6,363 nt of DNA, taken from the NCBI GenBank assembly GCA_041745535.1, contig JBGTIS010000356.1:1-6363 (forward strand), read 5' to 3'. Below are positions 1 through 5,735 of this stretch, piece by piece. How positions within the stretch are numbered: position 1 is the first letter of the stretch; every line of letters begins with the position of its first letter. The notes beneath the pieces are model-generated. The model saw only the letters and a list, made by a program, of their open reading frames with translations. It was not told the origin of the DNA and did not search any database. This DNA is from JBGTIS01 sp041745535. Lineage in GTDB: Bacteria; Bacteroidota; Bacteroidia; Cytophagales; Cyclobacteriaceae. The translations under genes and the position numbers were made by a program.

Positions 1-268
1 GGCCAGTTTCGACGCGCGGGGGCAGTGGCTCGAAACCGAGTATGAAATCAAAAAGAAGGATATTCCTGCCGCGGTGAAAAATACACTGAATCAGGAGTTT
101 GCTGGCTACGAAATAGAAGAAGCCGAATATTCAGAAACGGCCGAAGGAACAGCTTATGAAATTGAACTCGAAGTGGATGAAGCTAACCTGGAAGTGAGTT
201 TGGATGCCAATGGAAAGCTCCTGAAGAAAGAAGTAAAGGAAGAGGATGATGAAAAAGATAACCGATAA
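1..268 (+). CDS. PepSY-like periplasmic protein, C-terminal part (start outside window)
   Basis: The reading frame is open from base 2 to a TAA at 266-268, giving 88 residues, so the true start lies upstream of the window. A GTG at 74 is in frame but sits inside the conserved domain and is unlikely to be the start. The visible part begins with ASFDARGQWLETE, the strand-turn motif (F-D-A-x-G-x-W-L-E-T-E) of the PepSY-like family often found in Bacteroidota. It continues through an acidic segment with a second half-repeat (YEIELEV...SLDANGKLLKKE) and ends in a charged tail (EEDDEKDNR). Members are usually small exported proteins with paired PepSY-like units. Their role is poorly defined, and protease-inhibitor or ligand-binding functions have been suggested. 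No signal peptide can be seen because the N-terminus is missing. It runs in the same direction as the receptor gene, 172 bases upstream of it; no terminator hairpin is evident in the gap. Confidence 0.85.
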   Translation, partial: ASFDARGQWLETEYEIKKKDIPAAVKNTLNQEFAGYEIEEAEYSETAEGTAYEIELEVDEANLEVSLDANGKLLKKEVKEEDDEKDNR

Positions 269-440
269 AATCAATTTTAAATAAATTCCGGATCTTATCC
301 TGTTTTACTGTTATTATCTATTTGTATAGAGGATAATGTTAGAATAAAAGAGGTGGGCATAAACATGGCTTTGTTATTTGCGTTGAAAGTAACAAACGAT
401 TTTAAACCGCTGTTTTAACAAAAACATAAGCAAAACCCGG

Positions 441-2870
441 ATGTCAATAAAAAACTACACACTAGCCTTATTTTTCTTTTTAAGTCCGATCCTGATGTTC
501 GCGCAAAATACCGGGGTTACGCTTTCGGGTGTGGTAAAAGATCAAACCAGCGGAGAAATTTTACCGTATGGCAACCTGGTGTTGAAAACAGAAAAAGACA
601 GTGTTTTCGTAGCAGGCACGGTAACCAACGAACAAGGCGCATTCGTATTTCCGGAAGTGCGACCCGGGCAGTATGTGTTAGAAATATCTTTTACCGGCTA
701 CAAACTAAAAAAGAAAAGCCTTTTTGTAGGCACACTGAGCCAGTTTCTGTACCTGGGTGACCTATCGCTGGAACAGGATACCCAAACCCTCTCTGAGGTA
801 GTAGTGGAAGGTGAAAGAGCTACCATTTCGGGCCGGCTGGAGAAAAAAACCTATAACGTAGACAACAACATCGCGCAATCGGGTGGGTCGGTACTGGACG
901 CGATGCGGGCGATGCCGGGCGTAACCGTAGACCAGGAAGGCAAAGTAGTGCTGAGAGGAAGTGACAAGGTTACGGTACTGATTGACGGAAAGCAAACTGC
1001 CCTTACGGGTTTTGGCAATCAAAAAGGATTGGATAATATTCCGTCCGCCAACATTGAAAGGATAGAAATTATTAACAACCCCTCTGCCAAATACAATGCG
1101 GCCGGTATGGCAGGGGTCATCAATATTATTTATAAAAAGGAAAAAGAACAGGGCTTACACGGTGACGTGGGTTTTACGTTTGGTCTGGGCGCGATTACCA
1201 AAAGAAAAGCGGATTTGCCAACCCGTTTGGGAAGCTATTCGGCCAATCCAAAAGCCATTCCCAGCCTGAACCTGAACTACCATACGCCAAAATTCAACTT
1301 TTTTTTACAGCCCTCGGTCCTGTTTCAGGAAGGCCTGCCCAATAATGAATTTACTACCCGTTATTACGACGATGGCCGCGTTATCGCCTCTCAGGTACCC
1401 GAAAACAGAAAGCAGATCCATTACATTCTGAAAGGAGGCGCTGAATGGAAACTTAATGAAAACAATGCTTTTACAATTTCTGGCATCTACGATTATGAAC
1501 GCCATGTGGATACCTCACAGGTGGTATTTGTAAACCAGCACGACGAAAATAGCCGGAACCGGTATTACGCCTGGAATGAAGAAGAAATCACGGGTTTTAC
1601 CAATGTGACAGTAGATTATAAGCACCAATTCCCCCAGCCGGGCCATGTACTTACTGCCACCACACAGTTTACCAAAGGGTGGGAAGACGAAAGCTACTTC
1701 CTGAATGACAGTTCATCGGTAAGGCAATCGGTAGATACCACCATGCTTCTGGCTACCGAATACACTACCAATGTAGCCGCAGACTACGTAAAGCCATTGA
1801 GCAGTGGCAGGGTAGAGTTGGGTACAAAACTGCAATGGAGAAGAATTCCGGTGGAATACACAATAGGCCGTGGAGAAAGCTCCATCATCTATCCCGGATT
1901 GGGCGATTGGTCGAAATGGGGTGAAAACATCTACGCTGCTTACCTGAACTACGTCATGGAGAAACCCGACTACGACATAGAAGCCGGCCTTCGCGCAGAA
2001 TATACGGATGTGTTTTATAACCTGTCGCCAGAAAATATCTATTACGATCAGAACGATTCTTATCATTACTTTGAGCTATTCCCGAATATAAGATTCACCT
2101 ATAACTTTAACGAAAACAACAGAATCTCCGCTTTTTATAACCGGCGCGTTGACCGACCCGGAGAACCTGAGCTTCGCGTTTTTCCGAAATACGATGATCC
2201 GGAATTATTAAAAGTAGGGAATCCTTATCTGAGGCCACAGTTCACACAGGCTTTTGAGTTGGCCTATCACCATAGCTGGAACAAAGGGTCGGTGTACCTG
2301 GCGGGTTACCACCGGCTGATTGATAACCAGTTTCTCAGAATTTATAATACGGATACCACCAGCCGCGCCAATCCTATTATTAATAAGATATACCAGAATA
2401 CCGGTCCGGCTACCCATACTGGGCTGGAGCTGATTTTTGATCAGAAAATACAGGAGTTCTGGAATTTTTCGGCCAGCATCAACTGGTTTGTCAATAAGAT
2501 TGAGGCGTACGAAGGGTTTTTACGATTTCCTTATGAACGATCTTACACGCTGGACGCCTCTAAAGACGATACCTGGGATCTGAAAATTAACAACCAGTTT
2601 GAGTTTCCCAATGATTTCCGGCTTCAGCTTACCGGCATTTATTATGCGGCCCGAAACATTCCTCAGGGAAGGCAGTCGGCTCGTTCTTCGCTCGACATAG
2701 GTGTGGGCAAAAAGGTGATGCAGGGTAAAGGTGAAATTACTGCCTCTTTTACTGATATGCTGAACCGCTTCGGCATACAACAGGAACTTGTGGGCGAAGG
2801 GTTTACAGCCGTTTACGAAAACTTCTATGAAACACAGGTGTTCAGGGTGGGCTTTAAATACAAATTCTGA
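441..2870 (+). CDS. TonB-dependent outer-membrane receptor (OMP_b-brl_3 type)
   Basis: This is an 809-residue protein that looks complete. Residues 1-22 form a signal peptide (a lysine, then LALFFFLSPILMFAQ). Residues about 26-110 are a carboxypeptidase-regulatory-like beta-sandwich (TLSGVVKDQTSGEILPYGN, then EISFTGYKLKKK). Residues about 118-232 are the plug, with SEVVVEGE, LDAMRAMPGVTVDQEG, VLRGSDKVTVLIDGKQ, IERIEIINNPSAKYNAAGMA and GVINIIYKK. The rest is a strand-rich outer-membrane barrel of the kind modelled as OMP_b-brl_3, with NRISAFYNRRVDRPGEPELR and NPYLRPQFTQAFELAYHHSW, closing on a terminal phenylalanine (FRVGFKYKF) as expected for BAM insertion. Such receptors use TonB energy to import a ligand; the substrate cannot be read here. 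There is no SusD-like partner next to it, which argues against a glycan utilisation locus. The ATG has no Shine-Dalgarno site, only an A-rich leader. The next start codon follows the stop after two bases, so it probably led an operon with the efflux genes now ruined downstream. Confidence 0.96.
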   Translation: MSIKNYTLALFFFLSPILMFAQNTGVTLSGVVKDQTSGEILPYGNLVLKTEKDSVFVAGTVTNEQGAFVFPEVRPGQYVLEISFTGYKLKKKSLFVGTLSQFLYLGDLSLEQDTQTLSEVVVEGERATISGRLEKKTYNVDNNIAQSGGSVLDAMRAMPGVTVDQEGKVVLRGSDKVTVLIDGKQTALTGFGNQKGLDNIPSANIERIEIINNPSAKYNAAGMAGVINIIYKKEKEQGLHGDVGFTFGLGAITKRKADLPTRLGSYSANPKAIPSLNLNYHTPKFNFFLQPSVLFQEGLPNNEFTTRYYDDGRVIASQVPENRKQIHYILKGGAEWKLNENNAFTISGIYDYERHVDTSQVVFVNQHDENSRNRYYAWNEEEITGFTNVTVDYKHQFPQPGHVLTATTQFTKGWEDESYFLNDSSSVRQSVDTTMLLATEYTTNVAADYVKPLSSGRVELGTKLQWRRIPVEYTIGRGESSIIYPGLGDWSKWGENIYAAYLNYVMEKPDYDIEAGLRAEYTDVFYNLSPENIYYDQNDSYHYFELFPNIRFTYNFNENNRISAFYNRRVDRPGEPELRVFPKYDDPELLKVGNPYLRPQFTQAFELAYHHSWNKGSVYLAGYHRLIDNQFLRIYNTDTTSRANPIINKIYQNTGPATHTGLELIFDQKIQEFWNFSASINWFVNKIEAYEGFLRFPYERSYTLDASKDDTWDLKINNQFEFPNDFRLQLTGIYYAARNIPQGRQSARSSLDIGVGKKVMQGKGEITASFTDMLNRFGIQQELVGEGFTAVYENFYETQVFRVGFKYKF

Positions 2871-2872
2871 TA

Positions 2873-3140
2873 ATGAAAACACTGCTGATACTGATGGCAG
2901 GTTTAACGCGCTTCTGCCCGGTAAGCGCCCAAAATAGTCTTGAGTTTTTTGTGCGACACGCCAAGGAAAACAGTCCTGTACTTGCGGAAAACAATAACCT
3001 TATTGCCATTGCTCAATTAGAGCAGAAAAGGCTGGCGAAAGAACTTACCGGCCATAGGGTATGATGTGGGCATTACCAATGGCGGGCTTTATGCCGGACT
3101 GCTGAATGTTAACCAACCCTTGTATACTGGCATTTTACTA
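2873..3140 (+). pseudogene. TolC-family outer-membrane efflux protein, internally deleted remnant
   Basis: Two pieces of one TolC-like protein can be read. The first, 2873-3064, starts at an ATG two bases after the receptor stop and gives 63 residues. It has a signal peptide (MKTLLILMAG...VSAQ) and the family's usual first helix, NSLEFFVRHAKENSPVLAEN, then QLEQKRLAKELTG, before stopping. The second piece lies one frame over, from about 3051: AIGYDVGITNGGLYAGLLNV, then NQPLYTG. In Bacteroidota TolC homologues this loop-and-strand motif normally follows the first helix after a few dozen residues, so the segment between is missing and the frame is shifted at about 3050. Everything beyond NQPLYTG, most of a protein of about 400 residues, is gone. 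In a tripartite pump this protein would form the outer-membrane exit duct. It cannot function in this form. The 63-residue reading could still be translated and exported as a fragment, but nothing suggests a role for it. Confidence 0.75.
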
Positions 3141-3187
3141 AAGGGCCAGTATGGCTTGCCTGACACCGCTTATGTAAGTGTGGTATT
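3141..3187 (+). pseudogene. probable C-terminal scrap of RND periplasmic adaptor (HlyD/AcrA-like)
   Basis: In the same frame as the second TolC piece, the reading passes without a stop into KGQYGLPDTAYVSVVLG and ends at a TGA at 3201-3203. The G-x-Y-G-L-P-D-x-x-x-V-x-V pattern resembles the last beta strand of RND periplasmic adaptor proteins, where a 'gGyGLpDgtkVkv' motif commonly sits just before the C-terminus. Its place between TolC and RND pieces is where an adaptor gene would be expected. Only about 15 residues support the call, so the identification is tentative; it could equally be non-homologous filler at a deletion junction. Confidence 0.35.
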
Positions 3188-3805
3188 GGGCAGCAGCCGG
3201 TGAATAAAATGATGGTAACGGTAACCAAACCTTTGGAAGAGGCCATCAAACGGGTACCCGATTCGCAAACCGTACGCGGCATTACCAGCCAGGGGAGCTG
3301 TGAAATATCCGCTTTTATGGATTGGCAGGCTGATATTGACCTAAGCAAACAGCAGATTGAATCGCTGATGATGCGGATATCTAATAGCCTGCCGCCCAAT
3401 ACCACCCATACGGTAGAAAAAATGAATCCTTCCATCCTGCCGGTGATGGGCTACTCGCTGGAAAACAGTAATTTTAACAAGATTGAATTCAAACTCTTAG
3501 CGGAATACACCATCAAACCTTTTCTGAGCAGGGTACCGGGTGTGGCAGCTGTTTTGGTAATCGGCAGGAAAACCAAAGAGTATCAGGTACGGCTGGATGA
3601 AAAGAAGATGAGCAGTTTAGGGCTCACACCCGAGGCCGTATCTGTGGTGCTCAGCCAAACGAATTTTATTAGTTCCAATGGTTACATTGTTGATTATGAC
3701 TGCCTGTATCTGTCAATTACGGATGCCGCCGTAGGCGATCTGGAGGATCTTGAAAATGTGATTGTTTTCATTGCCATAGGCGAGCGGAAGGAATATGTAA
3801 TGCTT
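3185..3805 (+). pseudogene. RND-family inner-membrane efflux transporter, N-terminal porter fragment
   Basis: The open frame from about 3185 to a TAA at 3821-3823 carries a clear RND (AcrB/CusA-like) porter region of about 200 residues, against a normal length of about 1000. Recognisable segments are GQQPVNKMMVTVTKPLEEAI, RVPDSQTVRGITSQGSCEIS, AFMDWQADIDLSKQQIES, VEKMNPSILPVMGYSLE, AEYTIKPFLSRVPGVAAV, KTKEYQVRLDEKKMSSLGLT, SQTNFISSNGYIVDY and LYLSITDAAVGDLEDLENV. The first transmembrane helix and the start of the protein are missing. The GTG at 3200 is the valine of QPVNKMM in homologues, so it is not a real start. After LENVIV the reading goes to IGERKEYV, which in relatives lies about 15 residues further on, so a small extra deletion is likely at about 3765-3775. 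All later porter, docking and transmembrane parts are absent. In life it would be a proton-driven exporter working with the TolC and adaptor pieces upstream. As it stands it is certainly inactive. Confidence 0.9.
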
Positions 3806-3942
3806 TTTCAGCTACTGTTTTAGCTGGAAATTCATTGAGGAGGAAAGAAAATATCCCTACCCGTTACATCGCTTTTGCTCCCGATTTTACCGCGCAGTTG
3901 GTTCCTGCATCCAGCAAAACTGCCTATACCATTGCTTGGTGA
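3799..3942 (+). pseudogene. probable CHAT-domain (caspase-like) protein scrap
   Basis: In a different frame from the RND remnant, the stretch from about 3799 to a TGA at 3940-3942 reads AFSATVLAGNSLRRKENIPT followed by RYIAFAPDFTAQLVPASS. The pair 'ySaTvl...' and, about 20 residues on, 'y(l/i)aFAPdf' resembles the segment inside Bacteroidota CHAT peptidase domains that lies between the substrate-pocket strands, ahead of the catalytic His and Cys. Neither catalytic residue is present in this piece. It follows the end of RND similarity directly at about 3800. CHAT proteins commonly carry or neighbour TPR proteins, and a TPR tail follows immediately, which is mild contextual support. The assignment rests on one short segment and may be wrong. 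Confidence 0.4.
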
Positions 3943-4150
3943 AAATGATAAAGGCGTACAAAATTCGCAAAAAGTATCCCAAGCCGAAGACACGGGCTAT
4001 ACCCTCACCGCCCGCTGGTACCTGGGATTGGCTTATCTAAAGCAAAACAATATAGCACAAGCCCGCGAAATTTTTTCTTCTCTTAAAAACACCCCTTCTT
4101 CCTATGCCAAAAAAGCGGAAGAGATTCACTGGCAATTAGACACACTTTAA
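3930..4150 (+). pseudogene. C-terminal TPR-protein fragment
   Basis: From about 3930 the frame reads LLGENDKGVQNSQKVSQAED and then a well-formed TPR-type helix pair, TARWYLGLAYLKQNNIAQAR, followed by EIFSSLKNTPSSYAKKAEEI and a short tail ending at TAA 4148-4150. 'A-x-W-Y-L-x-L-A-Y-L-K-x-x-x-x-x-x-A' is typical of the last repeat of small Bacteroidota TPR proteins, including membrane-anchored ones encoded near CHAT or sigma-factor genes. The upstream repeats and any membrane anchor are missing. The frame stays open back to 3875, but the part before 3930 is not TPR-like and lies antiparallel to nothing recognisable, so the true start has been lost. It was probably an adaptor or scaffold protein; no function is claimed. 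Confidence 0.6.
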
Positions 4151-4296
4151 TACCAACAGATTTGCCTACCCATCAGCATAAAAAGAATAAAATACTGTAA
4201 TTTTTATCAAAAAGTTCATACATAGCATAAATCCTTTTATATTTTATTTATTTTTTAATCAAAGTGGTGACCTTTTTTAAAAGTGGCAACTAACCT
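4151..4296. other. AT-rich intergenic segment
   Basis: This 146-base stretch follows the TPR remnant. Its middle (about 4195-4260) is very AT-rich, with runs such as TTTTATATTTTATTTATTTT. No ORF, tRNA-like fold or clear terminator hairpin was seen. It could contain a promoter for the pieces downstream, but no convincing Bacteroidota -33/-7 pair (TTTG and TAnnTTTG) was identified. The only structured part is the direct-repeat pair at 4261-4290. Confidence 0.5.
4261..4290. repeat. pair of 11-bp direct repeats, possible insertion-sequence end
   Basis: AAAGTGGTGAC at 4261-4271 and AAAGTGGCAAC at 4280-4290 match at 9 of 11 positions and are spaced 19 bases start to start, separated by a T-rich spacer. 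Repeated short motifs at this spacing resemble the multiple internal terminal repeats of IS21-family elements. No istA- or istB-like reading frame and no matching inverted copy were seen elsewhere in the window, so this would be a solitary remnant. It could also be a tandem operator. The repeats are directly visible; the mobile-element reading is inference. Confidence 0.4.
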
Positions 4297-4616
4297 ATGA
4301 ACCCCAAAGAGGTATTGTATGGATCAACCGGAATATTTTTTTTAGCAACCAAAAACCGGAAATGACAGCTTTACAAACTTTTCAGATTCCGGTCATCGAA
4401 AAAGGCGCGGAAAATATGGGTTATGCCGGGGAAAGCACAATTTTGGATTCCATCATGGTGCGAATCATTCCTGACAATCAATACTCTTTTCATTATCGTT
4501 TTAAAGATACTTTGCAGATCTTTTCTTCAACCATTTCCCCAAACGATAGAATCCTGTTAGAACGCCATGAGCCACTGCAAAGGGGGATGCGCGTAAGATG
4601 CCTTTGCTTGAAGTGA
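4297..4616 (+). pseudogene. unrecognised protein fragment(s), two overlapping short frames
   Basis: A 22-codon reading, 4297-4365 (MNPKEVLYGSTGIFFLATKN...), ends by an ATGA overlap with a second frame, 4362-4616, of 84 residues. The second reading contains FQIPVIEKGAENMGYAGEST, ILDSIMVRIIPDNQYSFHYR, FKDTLQIFSSTISPNDRILL and ERHEPLQRGMR. I do not recognise the family. Alternating hydrophobic and polar residues suggest beta strands rather than helices, and no signal peptide is evident. The last residues (RVRCLCLK) look like out-of-frame reading, and sense appears to pass into the frame of the following ORF at about 4570-4600. The ATGA overlap could be translational coupling, but given the surrounding decay it more likely marks a frameshift in one longer gene. 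Confidence 0.35.
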
Positions 4617-4858
4617 ATAGTACACAAAGCAGCCAGCAGATTATCGCACAGTTCAACCCACATCTCCAACCAAAAATTATCGTCGATGAAAAATTATATG
4701 ATAAATGTACCGGTTTCGATGCGGATATGATAGGCATGGCACAAACAGACAAAACAGCCATTTCTAAAACAGAAAAGAGCATGCTGGAAGTGGAAGCAGA
4801 CTATTTTGGTATGTTCTCCGGGTTCCTGGCAGGTTATGAGATCTGGAGTGGAGGTTAA
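4568..4858 (+). pseudogene. unrecognised beta-rich fragment, probably part of a secreted protein
   Basis: The frame opens after a TGA at 4568-4570, its first ATG is at 4598, and it runs 86 residues to TAA 4856-4858. It reads MPLLEVNSTQSSQQIIAQFN, PKIIVDEKLYDKCTGFDADM, TDKTAISKTEKSMLEVEADY and FGMFSGFLAGYEIW. I do not recognise it. The 'DEKLYDKC.GFDADM.G..Q' and 'YFG.FSGFLAGYE' blocks look like one compact, probably extracytoplasmic beta domain. It overlaps the preceding frame by 19 bases, measured from the ATG, and its last residues run into the Ig-like segment, which continues in another frame at about 4840. This suggests these frames are broken parts of a single multi-domain gene. A short independent gene is possible but less likely, since there is no ribosome binding site before the ATG. 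Confidence 0.4.
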
Positions 4859-5023
4859 CTGGAATGTCACAGGGGGAGGAGGAGCAGTCAGTGAGTCAAC
4901 TTCAAAAACGGGTAGCAATGGGATAGCTACTACCCACTGGATTCTTGGTTCTTCAAGTGCCAATACAGTGTGACGGCTAGTGTTCAAAATAAGTTAAAAT
5001 TAGACTGTCAAGGTAGTAGCTGA
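4842..5023 (+). pseudogene. invasin-like Ig domain (Big_1 type) fragment with frameshift
   Basis: In frame 3 from about 4842 the translation is SGVEVNWNVTGGGGAVSEST followed by SKTGSNGIATTHWILGSSSA and NTV, then a TGA at 4971-4973. This follows the invasin/intimin-type Ig pattern 'sGv.VnW.vtgGgG.....s.T...G.a.t.wtLG...g..tvtAsV' closely. Skipping two bases at GTGTG (4968-4972) restores the expected ending TASVQNKLKLDCQGSS, which stops at TGA 5021-5023. A two-base TG duplication, probably replication slippage, therefore explains the break. The 5' side of the domain is also lost: the usual 'N-P-V' strand before SGV is absent and the upstream frame differs. Such domains occur as tandem spacers in surface adhesins and other large extracellular proteins. 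Confidence 0.65.
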
Positions 5024-5247
5024 GAGAGAAATGAACGCCACAGCCGTTAGTATACAACTGAAAGACATGGAAATAACCAGATTAGGTGTCAAAGACCCAA
5101 ATGGTAAGGGAGTATAGAAAAATAAACATATCCAAAACCGAAAGAAGATATGTCCCACCATTTCCATTGCCCTGGGGCGGTTCGCCGCTGCGATTTAAAG
5201 CCAGGGCAATGGAATGGGTAGGTTATTATGTCAACAGACCCTTACTT
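5024..5247. other. non-coding or relic segment between the converging transcripts
   Basis: This 224-base gap separates the surface-protein relic from the minus-strand SnoaL-like gene. A 28-codon reading at 5031-5117 (MNATAVSIQLKDMEITRLGV, then KDPNGKGV) has an ATG and a purine-rich leader (GAGAGAGAA), but it is too short and too featureless to call a gene. It may be another scrap of the same decayed gene. The remarkable part is the inverted repeat at 5158-5217. Confidence 0.4.
5158..5218. repeat. long inverted repeat with nested hairpin
   Basis: The left arm CATTTCCATTGCCCTGG (5159-5175) pairs with the right arm CCAGGGCAATGGAATGG (5201-5217). There are 14 uninterrupted pairs (5162-5175 with 5201-5214), then one bulged T at 5161, then three more pairs. 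The 25-base interior carries its own short hairpin, GCGG-TTCG-CCGC at 5177-5188, leaving a single-stranded GATTTAAAG segment. No T-run follows on either strand, so it is not a standard intrinsic terminator. It lies 30 bases past the stop codon of the minus-strand SnoaL-like gene, between converging transcripts. It could block read-through or protect an RNA 3' end, or it could be a small REP/MITE-like mobile palindrome. A protein-coding reading across it is less likely. Confidence 0.65.
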
Positions 5248-5637
5248 TCAGTGTTGGTCGGCGGCTACAGGCATAGCGCCAATTTGCTGCATTAACGCTA
5301 CAGAATCAACTTGCATCCAGTGATTCACGATTTTACTGTTTTCCAGCTCATAAATAATGATACCCTGCACACTGACCTTCCGGCCTGTGGGCGCTACGCC
5401 GAATAGTTCTCCCTGATGCTTTCCTTCCGCGACGAAGCGGACAGTGACCTTGTTTTCTTCCGCGATGATATCCTGAGGAATAAATTGATACCCGGGCAAG
5501 CCGGTTTCAAATACTATCACATGGCCTTTCAGGTGTGGGTCGGTGATGTATTTGTCAAGTATTCCTTCAGATTTATCCTTGTTGATAGCAGCGATATACT
5601 CCTGGATGAATTGACGGTTTTGTTCTGTGGTCATCAT
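5248..5637 (-). CDS. SnoaL-like ester-cyclase-family protein (NTF2 fold)
   Basis: This complete 129-residue protein matches the size of the SnoaL/ester cyclase family in the NTF2-like superfamily. It starts with the usual helix (TTEQNRQFIQEYIAAINKDK), followed by LDKYITDPHLKGHVIVFETG and then the strand pair NKVTVRFVAEGKHQGELFGV with APTGRKVSVQGIIIYELENS. The closing family signature is KIVNHWMQVDSVALMQQIGA. The cone-shaped fold binds small hydrophobic ligands. Characterised members cyclise polyketide esters, but most genomic homologues have unknown substrates, so a catalytic role is not claimed. It is cytoplasmic; no signal peptide is present. The ATG at 5637 has an AAGGAG box nine bases upstream, which fixes the start. 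The adjacent ATG (second codon) is an alternative. It lies 98 bases downstream of the AraC-type regulator on the same strand. Confidence 0.92.
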   Translation of the reverse strand: MMTTEQNRQFIQEYIAAINKDKSEGILDKYITDPHLKGHVIVFETGLPGYQFIPQDIIAEENKVTVRFVAEGKHQGELFGVAPTGRKVSVQGIIIYELENSKIVNHWMQVDSVALMQQIGAMPVAADQH

Positions 5638-5646
5638 GATTTGGTT

Positions 5647-5652
5647 CTCCTT
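5647..5652 (-). promoter_or_regulatory. Shine-Dalgarno site of the SnoaL-like gene
   Basis: On the minus strand AAGGAG lies nine bases before the ATG at 5637. It supports that start. It is worth noting because the other starts seen here follow A-rich leaders without such a site, as is usual for Bacteroidota. Confidence 0.6.
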
Positions 5653-5735
5653 ATGGTTATTTGTTGAATAAAAAATATGACGCTATAAAATTACTTTTAA
5701 GACAGCGGTAAGTATTGTAAAAAAAGGACATTCTT

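Noticed and set aside
269..440. Possible promoter for the receptor gene
   Set aside because: TTTG-containing words occur (for example near 370-380), but no convincingly spaced -33/-7 pair of the Bacteroidota type was found.
762..2882. Several minus-strand open frames of 66-120 codons across the receptor gene
   Set aside because: They lie antisense to a clearly conserved TonB receptor, show no recognisable domain, and have low-complexity or unnatural composition.
3200..3202. GTG as the start codon of a short RND-like protein
   Set aside because: This codon corresponds to an internal valine in the QPVNKMM motif of full-length transporters, and similarity extends upstream of it.
3109..3435. 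Minus-strand 108-codon frame over the RND remnant
   Set aside because: It is antisense to readable RND porter sequence, and its translation is not protein-like.
3836..3848. Strong Shine-Dalgarno-like GAGGAGGAAAG
   Set aside because: No start codon with a sensible reading follows at proper spacing. The bases encode LRRKEN of the CHAT-like scrap.
4501..4987. Two minus-strand frames of 93 and 97 codons
   Set aside because: They oppose the beta-rich and Ig-like readings on the + strand, which match known patterns far better.
5086..5295. Plus-strand 69-codon frame across the inverted repeat
   Set aside because: It has no plausible start or domain, runs through the palindrome, and ends inside the antisense of the SnoaL-like gene.
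5416..5667. Plus-strand 83-codon frame
   Set aside because: It is entirely antisense to the SnoaL-like gene.
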